From positions 1-64,000 of the forward strand of contig JAGTXK010000038.1 in the NCBI GenBank assembly GCA_019096195.1: 64,000 nucleotides of DNA, in the 5' to 3' direction. The notes below the pieces were generated by a model. That model saw nothing but the letters and a program-made list of their open reading frames with translations, ran no database searches and had not been told where the DNA came from. This DNA comes from Boletus sp. NGJ (taxonomy: Eukaryota > Basidiomycota > Agaricomycetes > Boletales > Boletaceae). Below, one piece after another: positions 36,297 through 46,638 of this stretch (within the stretch, counting starts at the first letter, position 1; each line of letters starts with the position of its first letter). A program made the translations under genes and the position numbers.

Positions 36297-37439
36297 ACAA
36301 TGACAAAGGTGCAAACATTGAGGGAGCTGCAGCTTGGTCAGTTTTTGACACTTTTATTGCTCAAAAGGTATGTATTGTTTGTTGACAATTTAAATTGTAT
36401 TGAATTATTCTATTTAGCAAAATATTAACTTGAAGGACTTCACAAATCATGGCTGGAAGTATTTTGAGCAAATGAAGGAGCTTTACCCTGAGGGTCATGT
36501 GACTAGTTCCCATGTGTTTGAAGGAGGGGCTACACTGCCCCAAATTGTCAAGCCTGATGAAGACCAGGACACCACCTTAGTTGTACCACCCTCCCTTCCA
36601 GCCATTAGTTCCTTCAATATCAGTTCAGCCCTGGTGCTGGATCAGCAACTCATTGTCAATGCCATTCAAGTTACATCAACTGCCACTCCCACTACTGGTT
36701 CCTTCGGTGTACCTTCATTCCCTTCAACCAACTGCTTCTCTCCTCTGAGTCAATCATCTAACAAGCACATACTATTTTTGTTGTCACCAGACAAAACTGA
36801 CGAATCTCTTCTTTTTTCCCTAGCATATCCACCCATTTCTATGGCAAGCACATCCTCCATTGCCAACATACACCATTGCACTAAGTGCAGCTGCACATCT
36901 GCCAGTCCAAGCGTCACAGGTGGGCAAAAAAGCATGATGGGCAAAAATATGACATCCAAAAATATGACAACAATCACCCTGCAGCAAGTTGATTCTTCCA
37001 TCTGCCATCTCAGTAACTCGATCAGCAGTTCATTTGTAGATCCATTGAAAAGTGTTGGGGAAGTGCCTGCTATGCTTGGTGACAAGTTGCCCGCCATGCA
37101 CAAGAATTTCATATTTGTTCATCTTTCAGACACTAAGAATGCCCCTGCCACTGTACTACTTTCCCATATGCCAGACAATGATTCTCATGTAGTATACATG
37201 TATATTGCTACTTTGTATGAGGTCCACCACCCTGCTTCAAGTTCAAAGTGATTGTTAGCAATTTGTTGTGCTATACACTACAACATACTGTTGTTTTTTT
37301 ACTTGTTATTTGTATGTATGACCCAAACAAAACAATCCATTGTGAATAACTACAAATACATGCTATCAAACTCATCTGATAAAACCTCATCATCAGATAG
37401 ATCACTTTTATATGCACAAATAAGAGCTTGATAATCCTC

Positions 37440-38764
37440 CTACATGTGCTGTGCAATGCAGTCACACATGATGCTTGTCTTGCTGTGATCTGAGTTCCTA
37501 TCATCTGCCCCCAACATGTCAGTGACTCTATTTCCCTGAGCATTAAAATCCCCCTCATTCTCCAGATCTTCATCATTATCTGAGTCATCCATATCTGAAA
37601 GGTTGTTGAGAGATTTGTGGGTGAGAATTAAATTGTGGAGACAAGCCAAAGTGGTGGGTAAACAGGCTTGTGTGTTGAGATCATATTTGATTGATAGAAG
37701 TAGATCTGGAAATGTCACTTTAAAATACCAAAGCTGTGTTTGATGATATTGTGTGCCATCACATGTCAGAGATTAAACAGTTCTTCTTGATTTTGTGGGC
37801 TAGAACAAAATAATTAATAGGGTAGACTGGATGGTGAATGAGTATATCACATACCATATGTTTGCATGACCCCATTCAGCAAGGTGATAATGAACACCTC
37901 AATAAGGAACAAGCAGCTGAGGCAATAGTGGATAACCAGCATCAACAAGTAGAATTTGCCATGTGGGATATAGAAGATTTTGATATAGTGTAGTTGTATA
38001 CGTGTGCATCCATAGCTGACCCCTTCTAACCTGACATTATATATGTAAATTTGAGGTTGAAGTCACAGGTAAAAAGAATGTTCTGTGGGAGGAAACCCTT
38101 TCAGTTTTGATATTGTCCTTGTAATTGGGCTGGTGGTGTGACAGGGATATGACTCCCATCAATAGCTCCAATGGCGTCTTGAAAATAAGGAAAGAATTTT
38201 GGATTGTTCTTGATCTTTGATGGGATGAGGTCATATGACAGAAGGGGGCTGGACATATGTGCAATAGTACGATGCACTTGAGAAGATATGCACCATCTTT
38301 TTTAAATATCTATATACAGATGAGCTAGTCATGTCAAAATGAAAATTTTTACTTACTAAGAAATGTTGCTGTTCGAGCATTGGAAACACTTTCCAATGTG
38401 GCATGTTGTCAATTCAGTGACACACGTATACAAGAATATCACAAGTTGTTCTTCTAATGTGACATATTTGGAATCTGTGTGACTCATCAAGCATAGTTCA
38501 GTGATGATCTTGCAAAATACTTCCTTGTGAACCTCAAGTTCTGACTGGATGTGTTCAGGATGGCTGCAGAGAAGTTCCAGAACCCACTGATGGCCAGAAA
38601 GTGCAGAAGTATGGTATGGGATATGTTCTTGCTGAACTTCAAATAGAATATCATGAAGTGTGATCAGAAGGACATCAATAAGCTTTAGGATGCTCACAAT
38701 GAGCTGTTTCCAGAATTCAAAGAAACTAGTAGGTGATATTGTCAACATCAGTGTACATAGATAC
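37440..38764 (-). pseudogene. PIF/Harbinger DDE transposase, decayed
   Basis: Minus-strand pieces follow the family order: an N-terminal helix-rich region ending YVTLEEQLVIFLYTCVT and GKCFQCSNSNIS (38748-38356), the first catalytic Asp in GAIDGSHI-type context (near 38170), CDF and IMSG blocks (near 38050), DAGYPLLPQLLVPY with the second Asp (near 37955), HLAEWGH, and the C-terminal LPTTLACLHNLI (37718-37440). Stops and frame changes lie between the pieces, partly introns, partly decay. It is convergent with the Myb/SANT gene. Confidence 0.75.
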
Positions 38765-38806
38765 CTTATTCTGCTATCCTGACTTTGTGCTCCATTTAGG
38801 TTTAGT

Positions 38807-39015
38807 CTCCACTACAAAGATGGAAGAGGATGCTGTAGTTTCTGCCATAGGTCAAATAAAATCAAATATAGACATTGTTAACAGATGCATTGCTAAACAA
38901 GCTCTAATAGAGTCCCTTTTGGTAATCCAAATGTTAGCAATATTTTTGATTGACTTTATTTGGTCTATTGCAGATGCTACAGCTTCGTGTTCCATTTTTG
39001 TAGTGGAGACTGAAT
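38807..39015. repeat. 110-bp module, copies 2 and 3, facing each other
   Basis: GTCTCCACTACAAA at about 38806 on the plus strand recurs on the minus strand near 39013. From these points two related sequences run toward each other and meet at about 38915. The plus-strand copy encodes TKMEEDAVVSAIGQIKS, the minus-strand copy TKMEHEAVASAIDQIKS. Together with copy 1 at 32388-32505 this gives three copies around the Harbinger unit. Confidence 0.7.
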
Positions 39016-39049
39016 CTAAAATGTCTGTGCAAAATGAAATCTATCTGTA

Positions 39050-39990
39050 GGACTCCCATCACAACAATTGCAAAACTGCAATAATACTAAACAGCTTGTA
39101 GAGATAGTGACACACTATTATAAACCAATATCATGTCATCTACAAGTGCATCTGTGTGACATATCAGAGTGATGAGAGTAATATACACCAATATCATATT
39201 GTCTGCAATGGCATTCATGTTAGAGCTCTGAAAAACTATGATTCGAGTGTTCAACATATTTTGAACTCAGATGCTGTTGAGAGTGGTTTTAGACACCAGT
39301 TAAAAACCAGTTTTTGACATTGTTGGCAATAGAGATATTTTTACACTATAGAAAGCTAAAAAACCAATCGAAGGGTTCCACTGGTTGTGCAGCAGCTTTG
39401 ATAGATGAACTGGAAGTCTTTGAAGATCTTTCCACTAGTGCTGGCTAATGGAATGAGGTAGTGGATATAGAATGAAAGCATGGTGGCTAGTATTGCTGCA
39501 GCTTCAAGCTGAATTTTTTTATCTTATCCATTTCATTATGGACCTCTATATATTATAAATAGAAATATGGCTTCTGGTGACAGCTATTAGATAAAAAAAG
39601 AATTATATAAATTGGACCAGCCAATTAGGAGTTATTCTCTTTAAGCTATTCTTCAGCTTCAATGAAGCCAATGCTTAACCCTAATGCTCTTTTGAACTTA
39701 ATACATTAATGGCTGAATCAATTCATGAACTTCTTTTTCTATCTAATAAGTTTGATAGTAGGCTACATTTCATTCACTAGAAGCATCACAGTCCATAAAG
39801 AAATGGGCATGCCAGACAAAAAAGCTGATATTAAAGCTGCAAAGGTCAGAAGCTGAGCTGAGACAACACTAACATTGGTGGCTGGGACAAGAACTCAGTT
39901 ATCGTGTGGTACAATGAACTGAGGGGAGTAACACTTAATAGGTACTCTATATATGCATGTCAGGAAAGGAGAACATATATCAGTAAATAC
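39050..39990. other. AT-rich stretch without genes
   Basis: About 940 bp, about 35-40% GC and nearly free of CpG. It has no frame of note and no clear element ends. It contains TATCATATTGTC-like repeats near 39125-39215. Probably decayed transposon sequence. Confidence 0.45.
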
Positions 39991-39995
39991 AGGAT

Positions 39996-40800
39996 TTTCA
40001 TCATAGTGCTCATAGTGCCATAGTGGTTTCATAGTAGTTATAGTAGTTTCATAGATAACTCACAGTGTTCATAGTGTTCATAGTATCATAGTATTGAAAG
40101 TACATTCATAGTAGTCATAGTCATGGTAGTAATTTTAAGCTAATCCTAATCCTAATCCTATTTTCTAATCCTAAATCAAAAATATACAAAAAGTGTAGTC
40201 AAAGGTGTAGGAAAGAGTGTAGTACAGTATAGCAAAAATGCGCACCAAATGTAGCAAAAGTGTAGCAAACAAAGTGTAGTAAAAAAAGCAAACAAAAGTG
40301 TAGCAGAGTGTAGTACAGTGTAGCAAACAAAGTGTACCAAAAGTATATCAAAATTGCGCACCAAAGTGTAGTAAAAGTGTAGTCATAATGTGTACCAAAA
40401 GTGTAAACCTACACTCAAAAAAAAATTATACAAGTCCATTTTCCTACACTCAGTGTTAAAAAAGCAGACATTGTTTTGCCAATGTTTGTGCCACCATTCT
40501 TATATTAACAAGCCAGACTTCAAAAACTTTCCCACATCCTTTTGTTTCTCAATTTTATCCTTCTCTACTCATTACATGAAGTCAACACTTTACTTTGTAA
40601 ATCATTAGGATTAGGATTAGGATTGGGATTGGGATTGGGATTGGGATTGGGATTGGGATTAGGATTAATAGAATTAATATTTGATTGAATTTTGAATTAG
40701 AATTGGCTTGAAATTGGATTAGAATTAGGATTTCTAAGCCACTATGTATATTATGGCATCACTATGACCACTATGGAAGTACTACTGTATTACTATGAAA
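39996..40800. repeat. Mirror-image hexamer repeat unit, about 800 bp
   Basis: Left arm: a run of CATAGT-type repeats (about 40000-40130), then (TAATCC)n at 40138-40175. Middle: a run of GTGTAG(C/T)-type repeats (about 40190-40410) and about 190 bp of unrelated AT-rich sequence. Right arm: (GGATTA)n and (GGATTG)n at about 40608-40670, then CACTATG-type repeats to 40800. The two arms are reverse complements in both motif and order, like terminal inverted repeats built from short tandem repeats. No frame is present in it. Confidence 0.7.
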
Positions 40801-40839
40801 TTCAAATCAGGCTAATGGTTTGTATCTTAGAACTTCATG

Positions 40840-41590
40840 CCTTGACTCAAAGATTATATCCTAGCATGCATTCAGGAACTTGCTTACAATGGGGATGAAT
40901 ATGATTTCATAGATAAAGATCAAGACTGCATTGGCTTTGAAAACAAGATTTACAACCATCCTCTATTACATGTCAACTACACTATTACGATCTCTGGTGT
41001 GATCAAGACATGGTAAATCCTCTGTCTTATGCAGATATCATGGTCCTCTCATAAGAGGACAAGTGTGCACATCCATACTGGTATGTGTGAGTGATCAAGA
41101 TTTTCCATGTCATGGTCCAGCATCAAAAGGACCAGTACTCACACTTTAAGAAGCCCACACAAATGGATGTCCTTTTTATCTGGTGGTTTCAAACACACTC
41201 AAATTATCTTGCCAGATGGGATGTGAAAAGATTGTACCATCTCCAGTTCTTTGAAAAAGATCACTTGGCTGATGTATTTGGTTTCATTGATCCAGATTTG
41301 GTTGTCCGAGGGGTCCATCTTATTCTGGGTTTTGGCTACAGTGAGACCAACAACTACCTTGATTAGAGCTTTGTCTGTCAAGGAGACAGTGAGTCAAATA
41401 CTGACTAGCACTATTTCTATGTCAATATGTGGATTTTCTCAATCTTTCTGTATTTCTGAGTAAGCTAAACATATGATTACTATGACTAGATTTGTTGATC
41501 AAGATATGTTCATGCTGTTATAACTACCTCAGGTAGGGGTGGGTGTGAACTTGGATAGGTCAAGTAGTAATTAGCTACTGGGGTATGGAG
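40840..41590 (+). pseudogene. C-terminal fragment of a Plavaka-type transposon protein
   Basis: The plus strand encodes IKIFHVMVQHQ, then MDVLFIWWFQTHSNYLARWDVKRLYHLQF, FGFIDPDLVVRGVHLI, and RFVDQDMFM near 41490, separated by stops. These blocks come in this order at the C-terminus of a CACTA-like (Plavaka) protein common in Agaricomycetes. It is cut off on the right by the old gypsy LTR at about 41600. Confidence 0.65.
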
Positions 41591-41599
41591 TAGTAACTG

Positions 41600-42065
41600 G
41601 GCTACAAGACAAGGAATCCTTGGAGTAGGGTCAAGGATTCAATGACAAGGGTCTTCCTAGTCATAGGGTTGAGGGTTCAGTGATAAGGATCTTTTTGGTT
41701 GCAGTTATGAGTTTACCTACAGTATATAGACAAAGTCATGATGATGATGAAGTATTCACTTATAAGTAGCACAATGACTTATAGAGATCTGGAAGGACAA
41801 TGATGGGAGTTCACCAAGTAGGTGTAAATTGTGGAGGTTGTACATAAGTGACATGAGGTTTATGTAGATACTGAGCATGGAATAGGGATTAGTAAGCTGT
41901 GCACATGACAAATCCTATGGAAGGAAGAGGAAGAGGAAGGGGTTCTTGTGTAAGTGGTGCTAAAAGTACATGATATGGAAAGTAAGTGTAATCACATGGA
42001 GTCTCCCTATGTGATGAAGAACAAGATGGATGAAGGATAAAAGGAAAAAGGGGAGGATTGTAAGA
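41600..42065 (-). repeat. 3' LTR of the old gypsy element
   Basis: It aligns with 54951-55436 in the same orientation, e.g. GACAATGATGGGAGTTCACC and GATGAAGAACAAGATGGAT in both. It contains two units of a 39-bp tandem repeat (41630-41707), against three in the other LTR. The left edge is approximate. Confidence 0.8.
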
Positions 42066-42206
42066 TTACCCCTTGGTTATGTGTGAAGTCCCACTAAGTG
42101 ATTAGTCCAGACTCCTGATCCACAAGGGGAGCCACATATGTTGCTTATGGCAGCACTGTTGAAGACATTGGTGTATTTGTACAAATCAGGTTCCCTCAGG
42201 TTATGG

Positions 42207-43278
42207 CTAGAAGGAGAATGATGGAGGGGTCATGGTGGCAGTACATGTTGAAGAGAATGAGGGGATGATGAAGTGTGACTGAATGCAGGTGAATAAGAGA
42301 ATGGGATGGCAGATTGATATAATGACAGAGGAAGCATCAGGCTTGCATATGTTCCAGTCCCCAATGGAGGCAGTTAAGACACTGGTAGCCAGGGCAGTTG
42401 ACACAGACATGCCCCAGATGGCAACACTCAAAACAGACCTCAGTGTAGTGGGAGTGAGAAGGGCTGAGGGCAGTGTTACCATTGTTGCCTGTCCAGTGGG
42501 CTTTCACATGGTGGATGAGCCTAAGCTTGTTATTATCTAGGGGAGAAGAGAATGTGGACAGGGTGGATGTTGTAGTAGGAAGAGGAGGAATTATGGGGAG
42601 GAAACAACTGGCTAACTTGTGCATATACTAATCTAAATCATCAAGGAGCTCCACCACTCCAAGCTAGTGGAGGGTGTTATATAAGGCTGCCTCAAGCTCA
42701 TTGCAGATGCCATGAAGGCACAACTGGATGAAGAAGAGGTGGATGTTGATGGTGGTACAGTTGGCAATGACTCCGAGATTGGTGCATTGGAGGTATGCCT
42801 TATAGAGGGAGTAGAGAGGTGAGGCATAGTTGAGGTGGGTGCTAAGGGCTAATGCTATACATGGACTCTTCAGGTTGGCAATCAGGCAGGTGACCTCTTC
42901 AAGGTCAGAGAAGTCATTGCAGAGCAGGAATGCATAGATTGATATATCTACCAAGATGATGGGTTGTGGGGTTGAGGTTATAGAGACTGGAGTTGGTGCA
43001 CAAGGTAGGCCAGGTGGGCTATGGAGAGCAGATGTGAAAGGAGAACTGGTGTGAGAGTTGTTGTTAAGAGGGGTTGTAGAATGGAAGAGTGATGAAGGAG
43101 AGGACATAGTAAGAGATTCAAAACTAAGATTAGATATCAATGGTAGAAGATTTGCAGAGGAATATGATGGGGAGGTTGGGATGGAGGCATTAATGTTGTT
43201 CACAACAGTTGTGGAGGGATAGGTCATTGTCATTGTTTGGGAGAGAGAGATGCGGGGGAAAATGTCTTTGGATTTCAT
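42207..43278 (-). pseudogene. Zinc-knuckle frame downstream of pol in the old gypsy element (fossil)
   Basis: Lies between the integrase region and the 3' LTR on the coding strand. A 204-residue Ser/Pro-rich frame with IILVDISIYAFLLC and a helical part (43278-42664) is followed by a piece with the CCHC knuckle CFECCHLGHVCVNC and a second Cys-rich motif (42624-42337). Similar proteins occur as separate zinc-knuckle proteins in Agaricomycetes, as far as I recall. It is broken. The usual gag of this element is at the other end. Confidence 0.55.
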
Positions 43279-43538
43279 TTCTTATATTCATTGAGGGTGG
43301 ACTTGACATATTTCAAGTCCTGCTCAGAAATCCATGAGTCCTCTTTGGTGGAGTATCCCTTCCATTAGATTAGGAAGGAGTGATAAGATGGAGTGCTGCA
43401 ATGGTGTAAGACCTTATCTATTTCGTATTCCTCTTCATCTGTGATCAAATTGGGTGGTGGTTGTGTGAAATGCTTGCTGTATGTAGAGTTCTTATGGCAA
43501 GGGGTGAGAAGTAAAGCATGGAATATGGGATGGACCTT

Positions 43539-46209
43539 CTAGATGGTGGGAAGGTGGAGTTTGTAGATGATGCAGGAGAGAACTTCTGTGATAGTAAAAG
43601 GGCTTTCTTGCATCACTGAGAACTTTGGGTCAGGAATGGAGCATTTCAAGTTCCTAGCTTCTAGCCAGACTTGATCTCCTTTTTGGAATGGCATGAACCT
43701 GCAGCAAGTATGGGATGTCATGACTTGTCAGGCAAGTTCACGAGCTGCTAGAGCCTTGTCCCTTGCAGCAGAGAGTTTCTGAATATGCTTTTTTAGAGTG
43801 GGGATGGTGGAGTTGGGTATCACTGAGAGTAAGGGGCAAGGTTTGTACCCCATAAGGAGGAAGAAGAGTCATTGTCTGGTGACAGAATGGGGGTGGTGAT
43901 TATGGATGGATTTGGCATGAGAGATCTTGGCCCAAGTAGTTGGTTTGTTTCCACAGAATATCCTAAGGTAGGTCTCAACCTTCTGGTTAACTCATTCTGT
44001 TTCACCATTAGATTGTGGGTGGTAGGTGGTAGAGAGGAAGAGGTCATATTTTAAGAGCTTTCTGAGTTGTTTGGTGGAGGTGGAGGCAAATTGGGGTCTG
44101 CAATCAGAGATAATCTTGTTGTACAAACCAAAGCAGAGGCAGACCTTGTGGAAGAAAAGGGTGGCAATCCCTTCTGCTGTGACTGATTTTTTGATGGGGC
44201 AAAGGATTACAGTACCCCCCATGATTGACCATGATCAATAGGGAATGAAAACCGGAAAGATTGGTGAGCAGGTTGCAAAAGATTTGCCAGAAGGGGAGAG
44301 AGGTAGTAGAGCAGATGGGGGTTAAGGGGGCATCATGGGGTGAGTGTTTACTTTGTTCTGCTGATAATGTAGAGTGGACAGTCAGTGATGTAAGCATGAA
44401 TGTAGGAGGCCAGGCCATGCCACCAAAGCTCCACAGAGACAAGCTAATGGGTTTTGAGAAAGCTAGGGTGACTGGCTGAGTTATGGTCATGACATTGGTG
44501 AAGGACAGACTAACATAGGTTATCATCAGGGGAACATAGATGCAGTTACAGAAAGTGAGGACACCATTAATGTAGGACCAATCAGATATATGGGCATGGA
44601 GGAAGGTAGGGGCAGAGGTGTTGGTGGCTTGGAGGTGCTGGAGGACAAGGGGGTTCATAGCAGAGGACATATAAATGAAAGAAGTGAGGGAGGTGTCAAT
44701 CAAATTGATGAACAAAGAGGGAGGCAGGAGGGTAATGCTGGTGTTGTCAGCATCAATGGCAGAAATGAGGTCTGGATATTGAGAGAGTGCATTGGGGCCA
44801 GTGAGGAGACAACTGGGGACATGATTGATTTTGAGGTCAAAGTCCATGAGGTCAAGGAGCTAGCAAGCTTGGTGGTGGTTCAAGTTCTGTGGGGAATAGA
44901 AGTATACAAGGTTTTTGTGATCCATGAAGACTTGAATGGGAAAGGGGGAACCATGAAGGTAGTGATGCCACAACTTCAGGGCATGGATGACAGTGTGGAG
45001 TTTGTAGTCATAAATGTCATAATTACATTCTGTGGGGGAAAAGAACTGTGAGAGGTAGGAGCAGGGGTGCCAGTCACCATTGGTGTCTGTCTGCAGGAGA
45101 ATGGTGCCAGTGGCATATTTAGAGGCATCAGTTGTGATGGCAAAGGGAGCAGAGAAATCAGGAAGATGGAGAACTGGTTTCAATAGGAAGAGGTGTTTGA
45201 GAGGATTGAAGGCTTTCTGATAGTCAGATGTCCATGCCCATGGCTTGTTAAGCTTGGTAAGGTCAATCAGGGGATAGGCAATGGTTGAGTAGTCAGGGAT
45301 GAACTGTTGGTAGAAATTGGTGAAGTTGAGGAAGGATCTGGTGACCTTGGTAGAGGCTGGCCATTTGGCAACATTGTCAAGTTTGAAAGGGTCCATAGCC
45401 AATTGGTTGGGATGGACAATCATGCCAAGGTACTCAACTTCATTGGTGGTGAAGATGCATTTCTTGAGTTTTAGGTGGAGGTCTAACTTGGTGATGCATT
45501 GCAGGATGCACTTGGTCCACTCAGTGTGCATCACATTGTTGAGGGAGAAGATGAGCAGGTTGTTCATATAAATGATAAACCATCCTTCAGCAATCATATC
45601 ATGGAAGGAATCATTCATGAACCATTGAAAGGTGGCTGGGGAGTTGCATAGGCCAAAGAACATGACAGTAGGTTTGTAGAGACTGCAATGGATGATGAAG
45701 GCAGCCTTCCATTGATGACCATCTTTAATGCATACATTGTTGTACCTACAATGAATGTCAAACTTAGTGAAGGTCATGGTGCCTGTCAACTTGTCAATAA
45801 GATTAAATACAAGGAGAAGGGGATAAACATCACAAACAGTGTGTTCATTGATGTATTGGTAGTCTTGGCACAGATGGAGGTCTCCATTCTTCTTTTTGAC
45901 AAAGAAGAAGGGAGAAGCTTGGAGGGAGTTAGATGGGCAAATCTTTCTGGTTTTGAGGTGTTTGTTCAAAATGTCTTTGGTGATCTTTTGTTCATGGGGA
46001 GAGAGAGGGTAGACTTTCCTGATCTTCAGGATAAAGGTCTCTTTGATGTTTATCTCATGGTCATATGGGTGTGATGGGGGAATGTGGTTGATTGCCTCCT
46101 TTGAGAAGATGGAGGCATAGTTGGCATAGGCTATGGGTAGGGTTGGTTTAGGTTTTATCTTTTTGGTAGCTTTGGCAAGTTTAGTGGCCACAGTGATCTT
46201 CCCTATCAT
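43539..46209 (-). pseudogene. pol region of the old gypsy element (fossil)
   Basis: Reverse transcriptase and RNase H with recognisable blocks (FFVKKKNGDLHLCQDYQ, MTFTKFDI, FFGLCNSPATFQ, DHKNLVYFY), then integrase (from about 44850) and a C-terminal domain ending KGDQVWLEARNLK (43721-43539). Broken in several places. The RT active-site box is altered from the family consensus. The 5' part of pol continues beyond the inserted younger element. Confidence 0.85.
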
Positions 46210-46319
46210 TGCAGAGGCAATATACTTATACTGTTCTCTGATGATTCAGTGCAAGACCTGGTTTCTGTTTGTGTTTAGGAGATATTATTTCTCATCAGTC
46301 ACCTTTTGCAGAAAGCCAT

Positions 46320-46627
46320 TGAAAGGAAAAGTTATCAATGACACCAAGAGTTGCCTGAGGACATGAGTCACAGTGTAGAATGACAATTCCGAGAATGTGT
46401 ATCTACTACATAGTATGCTACTTATTTATACCTATGGGGTGTGAGCATGGACCAGCTTGAGGGCCGGTATGGAATGTGCTGGAAGATGATATAGTGTTCT
46501 AGGTGGTTCTATGGTATGTATGGTGTCATCGGCCTAGGTGTAATCGTTAGCTAATGTGTAAGCGTTCATGGGATGTGCTTTAGCTAAGTGTTACAAGTAT
46601 GTGCAAAGATAAAGGGAAAATGTTTCA
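46320..46627 (-). repeat. 3' LTR of the nested chromovirus
   Basis: 308 bp, TGAAAGGAAA...ATGTTTCA, the same length as its partner at 52471-52778. About two dozen differences, almost all transitions. Confidence 0.95.
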
Positions 46628-46638
46628 TCACCCCCTTT

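Larger units (their letters stand above)
32647..37251 (+). pseudogene. Myb/SANT-like Harbinger accessory gene, split by a hAT insertion
   Basis: Exons 32647-32862 and 32913-32978, then the hAT element, then 36305-36367 and 36418-37251. Residues 10-75 form the Myb/SANT-like DNA-binding domain (ARWTDHEINGLVCYLHDHR, then KTKYGQ-like KSKYGQ). HWDNDKGANIEG and WSVFDTFIAQK follow after the insertion. The rest is a Ser/Thr-rich linker region. In Harbinger elements this protein helps bring the transposase to the nucleus and to the ends. The insertion falls exactly in the GAT AAT GAC codons. The remaining frames are open up to the stop at 37251, so the gene was intact when the hAT element arrived, or nearly so. 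Confidence 0.75.
32388..39050. mobile_element. PIF/Harbinger-type unit, about 6.7 kb including a hAT insertion
   Basis: Two convergent genes typical of Harbinger elements lie together: a Myb/SANT-like DNA-binding protein (+, from 32647) and a DDE transposase (-, ending near 37440). The limits given are those of the flanking 110-bp modules. I did not find classical terminal inverted repeats or a 3-bp TTA/TAA target duplication, so the ends are approximate. Without the 3.3 kb hAT insertion the unit is about 3.3 kb, a normal size. Confidence 0.6.

Noticed and set aside
40138-40670. TAATCC/GGATTA hexamer runs as an internal telomere
   Set aside because: The fungal telomere repeat is TTAGGG. Here the runs are GGATTA and GGATTG, and they face each other within 500 bp inside a transposon block.
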